From Varanus komodoensis (Eukaryota > Chordata > Lepidosauria > Squamata > Varanidae): a DNA stretch of 64,000 nucleotides. This document shows positions 20,721-31,310 of the stretch, piece by piece. Position numbers and translations under genes: made by a program. The notes beneath the pieces were generated by a model that was given only the letters and a program-made list of their open reading frames with translations, made no database searches and was not told the origin of the DNA. Where the stretch lies: assembly GCF_004798865.1 (NCBI RefSeq), contig NW_025335440.1:806001-870000 (forward strand). The letters are read 5' to 3'. The first letter of the stretch is position 1; each line of letters begins with the position of its first letter.

Positions 20721-22639
20721 GCGCTGATTCAGCTGCCCGCTGCCGAGCCCATGCCGGGCTGCCCCACGGGGCTCCAGCGGCCGCCTGCTCCCGGGTGCTC
20801 TGGAACGGCGGCACTCCCACCTCGTGTGTGAAATGAGCGGGCAGCAGCCATCCCAAATTGTGCAGGGCCAGTCTGGCCCTGAAATGGTCTTCAGGGAAGG
20901 CAACACCATGCCGAGAGTATGGTCGCAAGCAGGTTTTCAGAAGCAGGTTTTCAACAGAAGGCCGAACACTCCCCCCCCGCCCCCCACTGGTTGCCTTTTG
21001 CAGCATTTTTAAGTTGTGTTGATTCAATTCCAAGAAAGGTGGTCAACAACTTGTAGATGGAGAATTGTCCCTATGTCTTGGGCTTACGCAACCTCCCAAG
21101 CATGAGGAAAAGAAAGGTCCAAGGACGCCCGCGGGCCTGGCTGCCGAGCACATGCCGGCTGGGGCCACGAAGCCTCCACTGCGGCACCTGCTGGTGCCTG
21201 TCTGCGTGGTCCTCATTCCTCTGCATGCATTTGCGGTTTCCAGACGGTGGGAAATTTGCTGTGCTGCCACAGAATGCCTGTGGGCTTCTCCAGAGCAGGC
21301 GAGGCCCCTCTTGCTCACACAGGGAAAGGAGGCGAGTGGGGTGCCGTGGGGAGCACCCTCCACCACCAGTGCGGACAGGCGCGCGCCTTGCTGCCTGTCA
21401 GAAGGGGCCCTTGGAGCATCCCGCCTGCAGGCGGGGCTCATCCATCCAAAGTTGGGTCCCACCCCCAGCAGGCGTGCAGAGCACCTTCTGGTGTTTCCGC
21501 TGCTGGGTGCGCTGGAAATGGGAGCGCGACTTGCTCACGCAGCTGAACCCCCGTGACAGAGAGGCGTGCATCTTCACACCATGTGGGGGCTCAGGAGAAC
21601 TCCAGAACTCCCAGTCCTGGTCGCCACCTCTGCTGCACAGGCCAACCTGGCAGCAACGCGGCAGCCGGGCCGGTGGCAATCCGGGCCTCTGAGCTCCCAC
21701 CCATAGCAGCGGGACACGCGGAGAAAGCACGGAAGTCATGCGCCAAGGGCAGCTCTGCTGCTGCTGCAGCAAATCACTCCGGGAAACACACAGGAATCAG
21801 CAAACACCAGAGCTGAGTCCACACCCTTTGTGGCTAATTTTGCCCCCCTCAAACATGCCTTGCCTTCATGCCCCCACATTTTGCCCAGCAAAGGTTAAGC
21901 CAAAGGTTCTTAACTGATAATTTTGAGCTTAGTTCTGGCATAGATTTCTCTCCCCCGCACTCCCGCCCCCCCCACCTCCGCTGACAGCTATATACCTGGT
22001 CTTCTAGAACAATTCACTCAGGTCTTTGCCCCGCCGAAGCTGCAGTTTAAATGCAGACAGAGGGAGGGCACCAAGGTGCAAAGAACCGCATTATGTGCTT
22101 TGCATTTGCCTCCGTGAAGAAAAGGGGCCTCTGCCACTTTGAGCCTGAGCTCCTGATGCCCCACATGGCAGGAACAGAGAACCTCCTGAATCCAGGGCCT
22201 GCTATTTGGCCAGCATTAGAATGCTGTTTTCTAAAAGACAACTTACTTTAAGGGGGGGGGGATTCCTTTTGTCCCATCTTTTAATGTGGCACAAGGCAGC
22301 CACACGCACCGTTGCCGAGCTGGCTCCCTCCCCTCTCAACATTGTGCAGAAGGAGGGAATGTGTGTGTGTCGGGGGGGGGGGGGATCCAGCAGAGATGGG
22401 GAAGACCTGCCCCCTTTCTTGATGCTCCCATTCCAAGCAGATGCGAGGGGTCACAGACATTCCAGCAAGTCAAACAGACATGATGGGGGGCGGGGGGTGC
22501 ACCTGCCCTGTCAGTTCGATGTGTGCTAAGACTATGACGATACTTCTGCCACCGCAGCCCCTGAGACTACCATCCCTGCCAATGCCACCGCTGTTACCTC
22601 TATTTGTGTCACATCATATAATCCACAAGATCCATACTG
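20721..22639. other. GC-rich, no gene recognised
   Basis: 20927-20954 is a 14-bp near-perfect tandem duplication (AAGCAGGTTTTCA). G runs lie near 22251 and 22372. Frames of 211 and 163 codons at 21057-21692 overlap each other and minus-strand frames. No domain seen. Confidence 0.5.
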
Positions 22640-23092
22640 GTCTCCCAGTCACTCCCTGTCTGAGGCGATCGTTCGAGATGAAAGTACGTATGAAGGGGGA
22701 CCCCAAAAACCCATCTTCAGACTTCAGTTGCCCTCAAAGTACTCTCCTTTTGAAACAATGCACTCATGAGACATTTTTTCCACTGCTCAAAACAGGTTTT
22801 TTGTTGATTTGGATGCCTTCTAGTGCTTCTGCTGTTTTTTGTTTCACCTCTCCCACATGGGCAAACTGTTTCCCTTTGAGGACTTTTTCATCTGGAGAAA
22901 CAAAATAAGTTGCAAGGGACAAGATCGGGCGAATGGGGAGGGTGGGGCACAGGGGTCATGCCCTGTTTGCTCAAAAACTGCTGAGCACTCAGCTGAAGAA
23001 ACTTTCACTGCCACACGTTGTTTGTGTAAATCAGCCATTATGAAGTTGAAAGACTCTCAAAAAACAAGACAAAACACCCCCCCCCCCCACTG
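22640..23092 (-). mobile_element. Mariner transposase remnant, C-terminal part
   Basis: A Tc1/mariner (DNA transposon) fossil on the minus strand. Reading from 23092 downwards, PHSPDLVPCNLFCF lies near 22950-22905. Frame shifts later, the text KGKQFAHVGEVKQKTAEAL near 22880-22820 and the C-terminal stretch GPPSYVLSSRTIAS near 22695-22655 follow. In mariners the last catalytic Asp lies in the PxD position after SPDLxP. Here that position reads Asn (PCN). Several stops break the frame. The N-terminal half, the DNA-binding region and the 5' inverted repeat are absent or unrecognised; the left end in the window (about 22640) may be near the element's 3' end. Confidence 0.85.
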
Positions 23093-23147
23093 AGCAATCC
23101 CTCACTGAAGCTGAACACAGCCTCTTGCAACGACCAAGCTGGGTACA

Positions 23148-23385
23148 CTGATCATAAAATCATAGAATAGTAGAGTTGGAAGAGGCCATGAAGGCCACAA
23201 GGTCCAACCAAGTCACACCCTCCCACTGAGACGGCTGCCCCGTTTCACCTTGAATGTCTCCAGAGTGGGAGAGCCCCCCACCTCTCTCTGCAGGTGGTCC
23301 CACTGCCGCATTGCTCTGACCGTGAGGAAGCTTTCCCTGATGTCCAGCCTGAACCCGGGTTGTCGCAACCTGACTTGATCATGCA
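23148..23385 (-). mobile_element. CR1 LINE 3' end, reverse copy
   Basis: Starts with the reverse-strand CR1 terminus AAATCATAGAATAGTAGAG, then TTGGAAGAGGCC, CAGAGTGGGAGAGCCCCCC and TGACCGTGAGGAAGC. Only about 240 bases of the 3' end. Its ATTCTATG-type terminus marks a different subfamily from the TCTATGTT copies. Confidence 0.85.
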
Positions 23386-25060
23386 GATGGGCTCTCAGAA
23401 CACTCACCTAGTGGGGGAAGCCTGTACTACTAGGGGCCCACCCTCTAGAAGATTATTTTTTTGCCCCTCCCGCCCCCATACACATCAAAGGGAAAGGATT
23501 GATCTCACTTGCCCAGGGGTCCTCGGGATGACATGTCCCCTGCAAATGCGGCTGAATCCAGGGCTCAGCACCAGGAGAGCAGAACCAAGGCTGGATGATG
23601 GGCCTGGGAATCTGCTCAACATCAAAATTCATGCTGGCAAGGGATGCCCGAGTGTGTGGGCCACACACATCTAGGGGTGGTGAATCCATCATGTTTCCTT
23701 CTCTCACATTCAGGGGATTGGATGTAATCTCTACTCCCTTCCTGAATTCAGTAAACGTTGGGGAAAATGCACAGAAACTCAATGCTTGCTGATCTGCAGT
23801 GGCCAGACTCAGTAGGAGCAGCCGTTGCTAGCTTGGGGGGCCAGGGGTGTGCCAGCCTGCCCTGCAGATGAGCTGCCTCCCCCAAGAAAGAGGTGCAACT
23901 CAGATGCATTGCTGGTGTGGTGGAAGGATTTACACCCAGATCCTTAAGAGCAAAGCACCCTGACTCTGGACCTGGCCAACTTCTCCCAGTTTCGTGTTCT
24001 AAATCTCGATTTTTCTCTTTCCTGAATAGGAAGCTATTTGCAAATTTCAGGAAACCTCCATGCAGAGACGAGCTTAAGTACCATTCCTGTTGCTGGCGAG
24101 GCACAACCCTCCTTGTTCCATGTGCTTGTAGGCTGGCCCTGATCCTTGCAGGGTCGCCTCCCCCGACCTGCCACCCGGCCTCCCCCAAGATCGGCTTGAG
24201 CAGCATGACTAATCTCTCCTCCCGGAGTGACTCATTTTCTCCGCGGGGGAGGCTGCGTGAGCTGTGCGGAGACCGGTGGGCTGCGCTGCCTCTCTGCGCG
24301 CACAAAGCATCCGCATGCCTGCGCCAGCGAGTGCATGGCTTGTGCTTCACGTGACAAGCATGGAGGCTCCCGGGCCCTGTGGGAGTTCCTTCCGCCATTT
24401 TGAAATGCCCCCCATGCCCCCTCGGATGAGCTTTCCCCTCGCTGGGAGTGAGTGGGCGAAGCACTGAAGTGCGCAGAGGAAAATCTTCACAGGGAGGCTG
24501 GCAGGCTCCCACTGGGATGCTGTATTGGCCTGCGGCTGCCAGGCCTTGGTGTGCTCCACCCTCCCCTTCGCATCAGATGCTGTGGAGGGGCCCACACGGG
24601 ATTGAGCATATGCTAGGGTTCCTTTTGTGAGAGAGGTGGGAGCAGGCCAGGGAACCTGGCCCAGGCTGGAATGGCGGGAGAGGGGCAGCTGGCCGGATAC
24701 CCACACCAGGGCCCTGAGATGGCCCCTCCACTGGAGACTCCCTGGAGCTTCCGCAACAGTCCTTAAACAGTCACGCATTTCACACATGGTGTCACCGCCA
24801 GTCGCTGGGCCCTGGCACTCCAGTTCAGACTTCGTGGAACCTGGAAACTGAAATGGGGGGATGGCCCAGCAGTCTGACACCATCATTCCTAAGTGGAAAG
24901 AAGCGTGCTCCCTGGTTTTCCAGGGAGTTGTGGGTGATGAATGTCATCTAGAAAACTCGGAACTGCTCTGATTGAACATGGGCCAGAGCTTGTTCAAAGC
25001 CTTCTTCAGGCCTTCATTCCCGTGCAGGTGGCCAAGAAACAGCCCTGCTCTGGCTCCGTG
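23386..25060. other. No gene recognised
   Basis: Mixed sequence. 24150-24330 is CpG-containing. A 254-codon minus frame (24512-23748) has no domain. 24915-24935 contains GGGAGTTGTGGG. Confidence 0.5.
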
Positions 25061-25205
25061 GCATCTGCTCAGGGAGGTGCAGAGGAGCTGCTTTTCGATG
25101 GCCAAAGGTTTGAGGCAGCTGCAGTCCAGCACATGGTGAGTCTCAGTGGCCTAATAGGCCCTGTTCAGCTCTATTGATCTGAGATTCTGCGATTCTAAGA
25201 GTCTG
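25061..25205 (+). repeat. Possible old CR1 3' terminus
   Basis: CCTAATAGGCCCTGTTCAGC...GATTCTGCGATTCTAAG resembles a CR1 end with ATTCTATG-type octamers. Upstream match is poor. Confidence 0.35.
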
Positions 25206-25924
25206 TGAAAAGTGCCAGACTTTACCAGCTGGGAACGATGGGAGGGCACCAGGTTGGGAAAGAGGCACCGGCTGTTGGAGAGCGAAGTGTGAGCAGGCTC
25301 TTGCCCTCCTCCCTGACCAGCTTGTGGTCTTCACAGGGGGATCTGGCTGGCCACAGTGCTGGACAAGATGAGCCTCTGGCCTGATCCGAGTCGAGCGCTC
25401 CTTCTCCGGGGAAGGCTGTTGATAGGCACCCTCCACCCGGATTCTTCCTTCTGTTCTGGCCCAGTGGATAGAGGTTCTTCCTCAGCTGCTCCCTTATTGT
25501 GAATTTGGGGAATCGTGAACTGCCCAGAGAGCATTGCTTGTTGGGCAATACTGCAGTGCCATCAACCGTTTGATGAAGTGGTGCATCAGCCTTCTTGGCC
25601 GTGCTGGCTTCCCCTTCTCTGCCCACCTCGCTTGTTTGCCAGGCCAGGGGATCACACAGCCGTCTCCTGTCGACCTGAGCCACCGGCCCACCTGGCCCAG
25701 AAGACTGTCCTATGACTGGCAGCAGAGCTCCAGAGTGTCAGGTACTGAGAGACCCTCCTCCGACCGGCAACCTACCACGCCCTTGGCCATTAAGCCGAGC
25801 AATTCCTTACTGTGTGCTTACAACCAACCAACCATCTTATTTGCACCTTTGCAAGGTGGTCCCAGGCATGATTTGTGGCAGGAAATGTGTGCATTTCTCA
25901 GCTTGTGGTGCATTCCATGAAACT
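25206..25924. other. No gene recognised
   Basis: Plain sequence; AT content rises towards 25800. Minus frame 25683-25222 has no known motif. Confidence 0.5.
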
Positions 25925-26075
25925 AAATTTTATATTGTATGTATTTTATTTTAATGTTTATATTTTTAATTATAATTATTTAACTAATTGTTGTAAGCCG
26001 CCCCGAGGCTTTGGCGAATGGGGCGGCATAAAAATGTTTTAATAAATAAATAAATAAACAAACAAATAAATAAAA
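25925..26075 (+). repeat. LINE tail CCGCCCC...GGGGCGG(AAAT)n
   Basis: TTGTTGTAAGCCGCCCCGAGG, then GGCGAATGGGGCGGCATAAA, ends in AAAT-type repeats (26041-26075). The GCCGCCCC and GGGGCGGC arms can form a hairpin next to the tail. Same family in reverse at 9993-10060. Confidence 0.8.
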
Positions 26076-26240
26076 TAAAAGTACATCCTGTAATATGGAC
26101 ACACTTGAAGAATGCAAAAATGAAACTGAGTGCATTTCTAAAGTATGCACAACCACATCCAGCCTGCAGATGCAGGAATGCAAACATATGTAAAAATATC
26201 TGTAGAACAAAACAAAAACCCTTATATGGACCGTGATGCA
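26076..26240. repeat. TGCACATTT-like AT-rich stretch
   Basis: GAGTGCATTTCTAAAGTATGC and GCAAACATATGTAAAAATATC resemble the TGCACATTT family, but more weakly. Confidence 0.3.
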
Positions 26241-26298
26241 ACAAGCGTGGCAAGAAGCAAATGAGAGCCACGTGGACTGAGGCTGACACGTCTTCCTG

Positions 26299-26420
26299 CC
26301 CCCCCCCCCCCCCCACACTCCCCTAACTGCTAATAGGCTGCTAGTGACGGTTAGTACACTTCGAGCCACCCATCCATCCACCGCGCCACCCCCCCCCCCA
26401 CCCACCCACCCACCCACCCC
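26299..26420. repeat. C16 run and (CCCA)n tract
   Basis: A run of 16 C (26299-26314), ordinary sequence, then a C run near 26389 leading into CCCA units (26400-26419). Confidence 0.9.
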
Positions 26421-26469
26421 TCCAGTTCACCTGTAACGGCACCATGGAGATGATGCACACCTCCTTTCT

Positions 26470-27170
26470 AGACCCTTAACCGGAGGGAGTGCAAGTCAAC
26501 ATTGTTCGACCATCTTTATACAAGCCCACCGACGCCTGTGCCGACATGAACTGCCGCTTTCGCCCTCCTAAACATATAAAATATGAGATCCTCTACACTT
26601 TGGCATGTACCAACTTTGAATTAATATGCAGCAGTAACAGACGCTGGATGCAAGAACCTGCACGGAACCTTCTGCAGCAAGGCATTTTAATGCGTTGCAG
26701 CATCCGCCGGGCACCTGCTTTTTCAAGAGAATCCTTCAATAAAAGAAAGGAATAGAGAAAGATAAAGACAGGCACGAGCCATTGCGGGGAGATTCCCCCC
26801 ATCATTTCCGAACTACTTGACAATTAGGGAGAAGTGCTCTTGATTATGAACTCTGCTGTCTCGCAAGAGTGATGAGTGGGCCTGTTGGCTTCCCCCGGCA
26901 GGTGAATTGGCTTCCTGTGGAAGCAGAAATCAAAACATCGGATTACACCTCTGTGTTACCTGCTCATCTCTGCATGGGAGAACAGTGTTCAAAAGCACAA
27001 CTGGATGAGTCATCTTATTAGGTAGAATATCACTTGCACATATTGATATTCACGTGCGTATATGTCATCGAAAGCCAGTCCTTGATTTCAGCCTGCAGTA
27101 CACGGGCGAAAGCACCACTGATCTTTGCATGACATTTGGAAAGCACAAACCAGCCGTAATGATAAAGGAG
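26470..27170. promoter_or_regulatory. Large candidate conserved noncoding block
   Basis: About 700 bases of unique, mostly AT-rich DNA: ACCATCTTTATACAAGCC, CTAAACATATAAAATATGAG, CTTTGAATTAATATGCAGC, ATTTTAATGCGTTGC, TTGACAATTAGGGAG, TCATCTTATTAGGTAG and GCCGTAATGATAAAGG. CpGs survive inside it (for example CCCACCGACGCC, CCGCTTTCGCC), unusual for neutral AT-rich DNA. No repeat recognised. It is the longest such block in the window. Confidence 0.4.
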
Positions 27171-27414
27171 GCAGAACAGCCAGTGGCAAAACCCTTCAGA
27201 GGGGTGGCCAGAGGCTTTCAGACCAGTCAAGCTTCCACGAGAGCAGCCATCCAATCCAGCAGTCCTTGAAACAGGGGGAGGTTTGGGGCACATTGACTCC
27301 AATTGGCCTGTACTCACAGTGTCACTTCACCAATTCCACCCACAGCAGGAACGTTCTGCAGCGGGTTGTGGTTCATCTCTGATACAGCTGCGGAAAAGTT
27401 TGACAGAAATGAAA

Positions 27415-27620
27415 GAATAGCTATTTATCTCTTGCTTTGCCAATGGCTTTGACCCCCCACCCCACACACACACGATGGGATGGATACCCCACGCCTACAG
27501 TCCAATAGGACACATTCAAGACTGCTAACAACTTGCAGAATTATGAAACAACTTGCAGAATTATGAAACAATAAACAAACTATAAAACCGTATAAAATGG
27601 CCGTAGCACGATCATCCAAG
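27415..27620 (-). repeat. Probable LINE tail region, reverse copy
   Basis: CTATTTATCTCTTGCTTTGCC at the start and ATAAACAAACTATAAAACCG later are of the type seen in reverse LINE tails. It contains an exact 20-bp tandem duplication (27531-27570). Confidence 0.4.
27531..27570. repeat. Exact 20-bp tandem duplication
   Basis: The unit ACTTGCAGAATTATGAAACA occurs twice, head to tail, with no mismatch, so the duplication is recent or slipped recently. Confidence 0.97.
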
Positions 27621-27949
27621 AGAGGTAGTGACCTGGAGCACCAGAGATGATCTAGCAGCTGCTGAGCGCATGGGGCGCCCACGGGAATGCACCCACCTGC
27701 TCTGTGGAAATGGTCCCAATAGAATTTAGTGAGACTTCAAAAATAACTCCTGTGATTCCCATCCATTTAGACAAACTCTGGATGTGCACACAGCTCCCTC
27801 CAGGAGTGGACACAAAGACCTGCCTCCAGCTTGAGCAGGGACCTTCGTGGGATTCCCCTCCTTGCTTCAGAAAGACTTTTGACGGGGTTTCACCATTTTC
27901 TCTCTAGGAGTCTGGCATATTGATCCATTTAAAAGTGTTTGGGGATTTT
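27621..27949. other. No gene recognised
   Basis: Plain sequence with no repeat or motif-bearing frame seen. Confidence 0.5.
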
Positions 27950-28127
27950 TAGAAGTAAACCATTCACGGTGCCTTCCTGACTGCAGCAGCCTCGGGCAGC
28001 TCAATTTGGGTGTCATGCAACTCTGGAAAAGGCAAACTTTTCAGGCATAATTTCCTAATTAAGCCTGCCATAAACGTGTCAGGCATAATTAGGAAAGAAA
28101 CAGAAAATTAACTGCCAAGATCGTACC
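27950..28127. promoter_or_regulatory. Palindromic TAATTA block (candidate enhancer)
   Basis: Arms TTTCCTAATTAAGCCTG (28051-28067) and CAGGCATAATTAGGAAA (28080-28096) pair in 16 of 17 positions around a 12-base loop. The phrase TCAGGCATAATT also occurs directly at 28041-28052 and 28079-28090. Two TAATTA homeodomain cores thus face each other. Composition is unlike the flanks. Regulatory role is inferred. Confidence 0.45.
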
Positions 28128-28380
28128 GCCCTTATACAAATTTATGGGGCAACCACACATAGAATCTGGTGCATAGCTTTGGCCGCTGCATTTAAGAAGG
28201 GATGTTGTAGGGAGAGGAAAGGGTAACTCCAGGGATCCAGGGCCTGCAGTGAGCCCAGGGACTGCTTAGTGAAGGGAAGAGGCAACTGACAGTCCAGAAG
28301 GATGCCTGGCCTGGGGAAAGTGTGGGAGACTTTTTTCTCCGACTCTGATAATGCCAGAACCAAGCAGGGGCTACCTCATT
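28128..28380 (+). mobile_element. Old CR1/L3 LINE fragment
   Basis: Sense text of the CR1 C-terminal coding end: CCCTTATACAAATTTATGG, GGCAACCACACATAGAATC, CCGCTGCATTTAAGAAGGG and GGAGAGGAAAGGGTAAC, with later text TTTTTCTCCGACTCTGATAATGCCAGAACC. Heavily diverged. A second such fragment is at 63790-63985. Confidence 0.6.
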
Positions 28381-29752
28381 ACTGAGCTTTTCAAGACACT
28401 CTGAGTCAGGGCAAAAATGCTTTCTAAAAATAGACCTAACTTAAAGCCCAGGCTTTGTCTTACCCTTAACAATAGAAATGCATGATTTGCAGGTAACTTT
28501 GGCTGCACGGACACCCCACCCCCCCTCATGCGTCTGCCGTGGGCTGCACTCAGCACGCAAAGGCCCCCCTGCCCCTGCAGCCCTTCTGCACCGCTCCTTG
28601 CTGAGGACACGCTCCAGGGAGTGGGCTTTTGCCCAGGAGTATGGCCTGTCGACTCACTGAAAACAGGGGAACGTTATTGGCACCTGTGTCAGGGAGCCAA
28701 TTTTGGGACGGGTGGAAGGGCAGAAATGTGCTACTCATTCCAATTATTACTGTATTCTATTTTTCACTATGCTATTTTGCCAGCCGTGAGCTACTGGTGC
28801 ATCTTGATGTGGTGCAGGGGAGAGCACTAAGCTGCTCCACCTAAGAAGCAAGATACCTTTGGACTACCCTGGAGCCCAGGGGCACGCGGCAGCTTGGACC
28901 TTGGCTACCACGATCTGTTTGCAAGAAGCAAGGGGCGCAGCAGGATGGGGCCCCGCCCCCCGCCCCCCGCCCCCCGCCAGCTGCTCTGTTATTGCATTTG
29001 TTCGAAGTAAGGCTGAACTCCCAAGGAGGGTTTGATACGAAAGGTCCACCACCTCGTCCTTTAAAATTTGATCAAGTAAATCTGCAGCTGATGTGGGATT
29101 GTCCCATTTTAAGTGCCCATTATGATGGTTTAGAAATCCGTATAATGGTTTGGGCAACTTGACATGAGTTAAAGATACCAGTGAAAACTTTCCTGTTGCG
29201 CTTGGCCCAAGTCCCTGGAATGAGCAGACAAAGCAGCACTTGAGTGTTAAATGGGCAGCAGACCGTGGGGTCTGCAATGGGAAAGGATCTGCCAGGGCCA
29301 GCGAGTCCTGGCTTCTAACACCCCTCCCCACTGTGGGTCCCTCTTATTGGTCTGGCTCCCAATTCATTTTCCTTAACCCTCTGAGTTGTTATGAGAAGAT
29401 TCCAGCTTCTGAGTTTTGACAGCCTCGTTTTGCCTGAACAACTGCTGCATGGAGAAGTGATGCTAAATCTTCTCTCCCAGACAATGAGGGCTTTGGCATG
29501 GAACCACGGAAGAACAATTGAATGGCCCTTGAGAGACAAGCCCATGTGCAAATTCCCGAGGGGCATGGACGAGCCAACCTGCAGCAAGACGAACTGTTCC
29601 GGTGACCCATCCCATGAGGTGAAGCAAACGTACCAGGGGAAGTCTGGCAAAGATGACGCGAAGAGAGAGATCAGACTCATTTCCTTGCTTCTGTATTGCC
29701 CCTCTGCTCCTGGGGACAGCAAACGCACAAGTTTCCTGGAAGGGTTGGGATG
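28381..29752. other. No gene recognised
   Basis: Includes the GCCCCCC tandem at 28951-28978. Frames at 28864-29331 (minus) and 29391-29807 (plus) have no domain. Confidence 0.5.
28951..28978. repeat. (GCCCCCC)n minisatellite
   Basis: Four G residues at exact 7-base spacing (28955, 28962, 28969, 28976) separated by C6. The complement is a strong candidate for G-quadruplex folding. Confidence 0.95.
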
Positions 29753-30185
29753 CTATGGACATGATATAACTCAACTTCAACAAAGCTTTTGCCAAAGTGC
29801 CCTGTGATAGCTTGATTGAACTAGCTCAGAGGAGGCTAGATCGAACAGCTGCCAGGGAGATTCACTGTTGACTACCGAATCGGGTGCCAAGCGTGCTATC
29901 CATGGCACCTTCTCAATCCGGGTGGGGGTAACAAGTGGGGTGCCACGGGGGATCCAATGGTTTGGATGAGGAGGCACACATGACATGAAACTAGGTGGGA
30001 TCGCTGACACTCTGGAACACTAAACAGAATTCAAATGGCTCTTGAAAGGTTGGATTGCTGGGCTGAAAGCAACAAAATGAAATTCAATAGGGACAGATGC
30101 CAAAAAGCAGCCAAATGCAGAGCTGCAGAATGGGAGATACTTGGCGCAGCGATGCTGCAAGTGGAAGGATCATGGCGTTACTGCA
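29753..30185 (+). mobile_element. Older CR1 LINE, left half (host of a nested CR1)
   Basis: Decayed CR1 reverse transcriptase in sense. Pieces such as LNFNKAFAKVPCDSLIEL (the KAFDKVPHD block, near 29770-29820), VTSGVPRG (near 29930), then CACATGACATGAAACTAGG (the FADDTKLGG region) and AAATGAAATTCAATAGGGAC. Frame is broken several times. It runs to TACTGCA at 30179-30185, where a younger CR1 is inserted. Confidence 0.85.
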
Positions 30186-30882
30186 TAGAAACATAGAAAC
30201 AGAGCGAGTCATAAGGGGTCTCCTGGGCCATCTAGTCTGACCCCCCAGCTCCAGCCGGCTCCGCTCACCACATGCCCACCTATCTTTGCACACCCTCACC
30301 GATGGGGCCTCAACGACCTCTGGTGGATGCCCATTCCACACCCTCGGGGTCCTGACTGTCAGGAAGTGCTTCCTGGCATCTAAATGGAACCATGGCTCCC
30401 TGAACTTTGCTCTGTTGGAGCGCATCCTGCCTTCCTCTGCAGGGGGGAACAGGTCTCTACCCACCTCTGTGTGACACCCCCTCACATACCTGTATGTCGC
30501 CAACAGATCCCCTCAGAGTCCCCTCTTCTCCAGGCTGAAGAGACCCAGTTCCCTCAGTCTCGCCTCATACGGCATCCCCTGCAAACCGGCCACCAACCTT
30601 GTGGCTCTACGCTGCACTGACTCCAACCTGGCTGTATCCTTTCTGTAATGAGGGGCCCAAAACTGAGCACAATACTCCCGTCGTGGGCACACCAGAGTCA
30701 TACAGAGTGGTAGCAATACCTCTCTCGATCAAGAAGCCACACTTCTGGCTATGCAACCAAGGGTGGCGTTCGTCCTCTTAACCACCGCGTCACACCGCTG
30801 ACTCATGTTTAGCCTGCACTCAACCAGCACCCCGAGGTCCCTTTCACAAGTGCTGCTCTCCAGCCACTTGTCCCCTGACCTG
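30186..30882 (-). mobile_element. Younger CR1 LINE, 5'-truncated, nested
   Basis: A 697-bp CR1 3' portion on the minus strand. Its terminus TAGAAACATAGAAACAGAG lies at 30186-30204. Reading leftwards from 30882 it codes for [16 protein letters not shown] and [19 protein letters not shown], then the 3' untranslated end. It closely matches the copies at 1937-2440 and 42579-42830, so it belongs to the same young subfamily. It is flanked by TACTGCA on both sides (30179-30185, 30883-30889), a 7-bp target-site duplication. Confidence 0.92.
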
Positions 30883-31060
30883 TACTGCAGATCAAGCTGC
30901 GTATGAAGCCACCTGTGATGTGGCTGCAAAAAGGGGGAAGGCTTTTCCTGAGCAGGAGTGTCAGTGACAAATCAGGTGAAGTACCGTCCATTTCTGGCCT
31001 GGGTCAGCTTTGCTCCTGTCCAGGGGACAGTGCATTCCATCTTGTTTCCACATTATTGGA
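30883..31060 (+). mobile_element. Older CR1 LINE, right half
   Basis: The sense CR1 resumes: GATCAAGCTGCGTATGAAGCC, CACCTGTGATGTGGCTGCAA, GTCAGTGACAAATCAGGTG and GGACAGTGCATTCCATC. These are the next segments of the CR1 coding region after the text that stops at 30178, so both halves were one element before the insertion. It fades out near 31060. Confidence 0.75.
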
Positions 31061-31077
31061 TGGGTTTAACAAACCTG

Positions 31078-31310
31078 CCTAAAATGGGCATTTAGGTTTG
31101 CATTCCAATCCATATTTCTAACCCTTTTTTCTTAAAATATGCATTTCTAAATATATTTTCTCTTGAGGTACACAGTTTTCAACTGAGTGTGCACGATGTT
31201 AGGAGTGTGAAAGCTGGTGGATAACCACGTTCCAATCCACACATGAATTTGGGGTGGTCCAGCCCAGGCCTGAGGAATTCCCAGCAACTGAATTCCTGAG
31301 ATTCTCAGGA
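31078..31310. repeat. TGCACATTT-type repeat, copy 3
   Basis: GGGCATTTAGGTTTGCATTCC, AATATGCATTTCTAAATATATTTTC and GGTACACAGTTTTCAACTG. The CATTTCTAAATATATTTTC phrase is close to CATTTATAAATATATATTTTCCC at 63284-63306. Confidence 0.45.
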
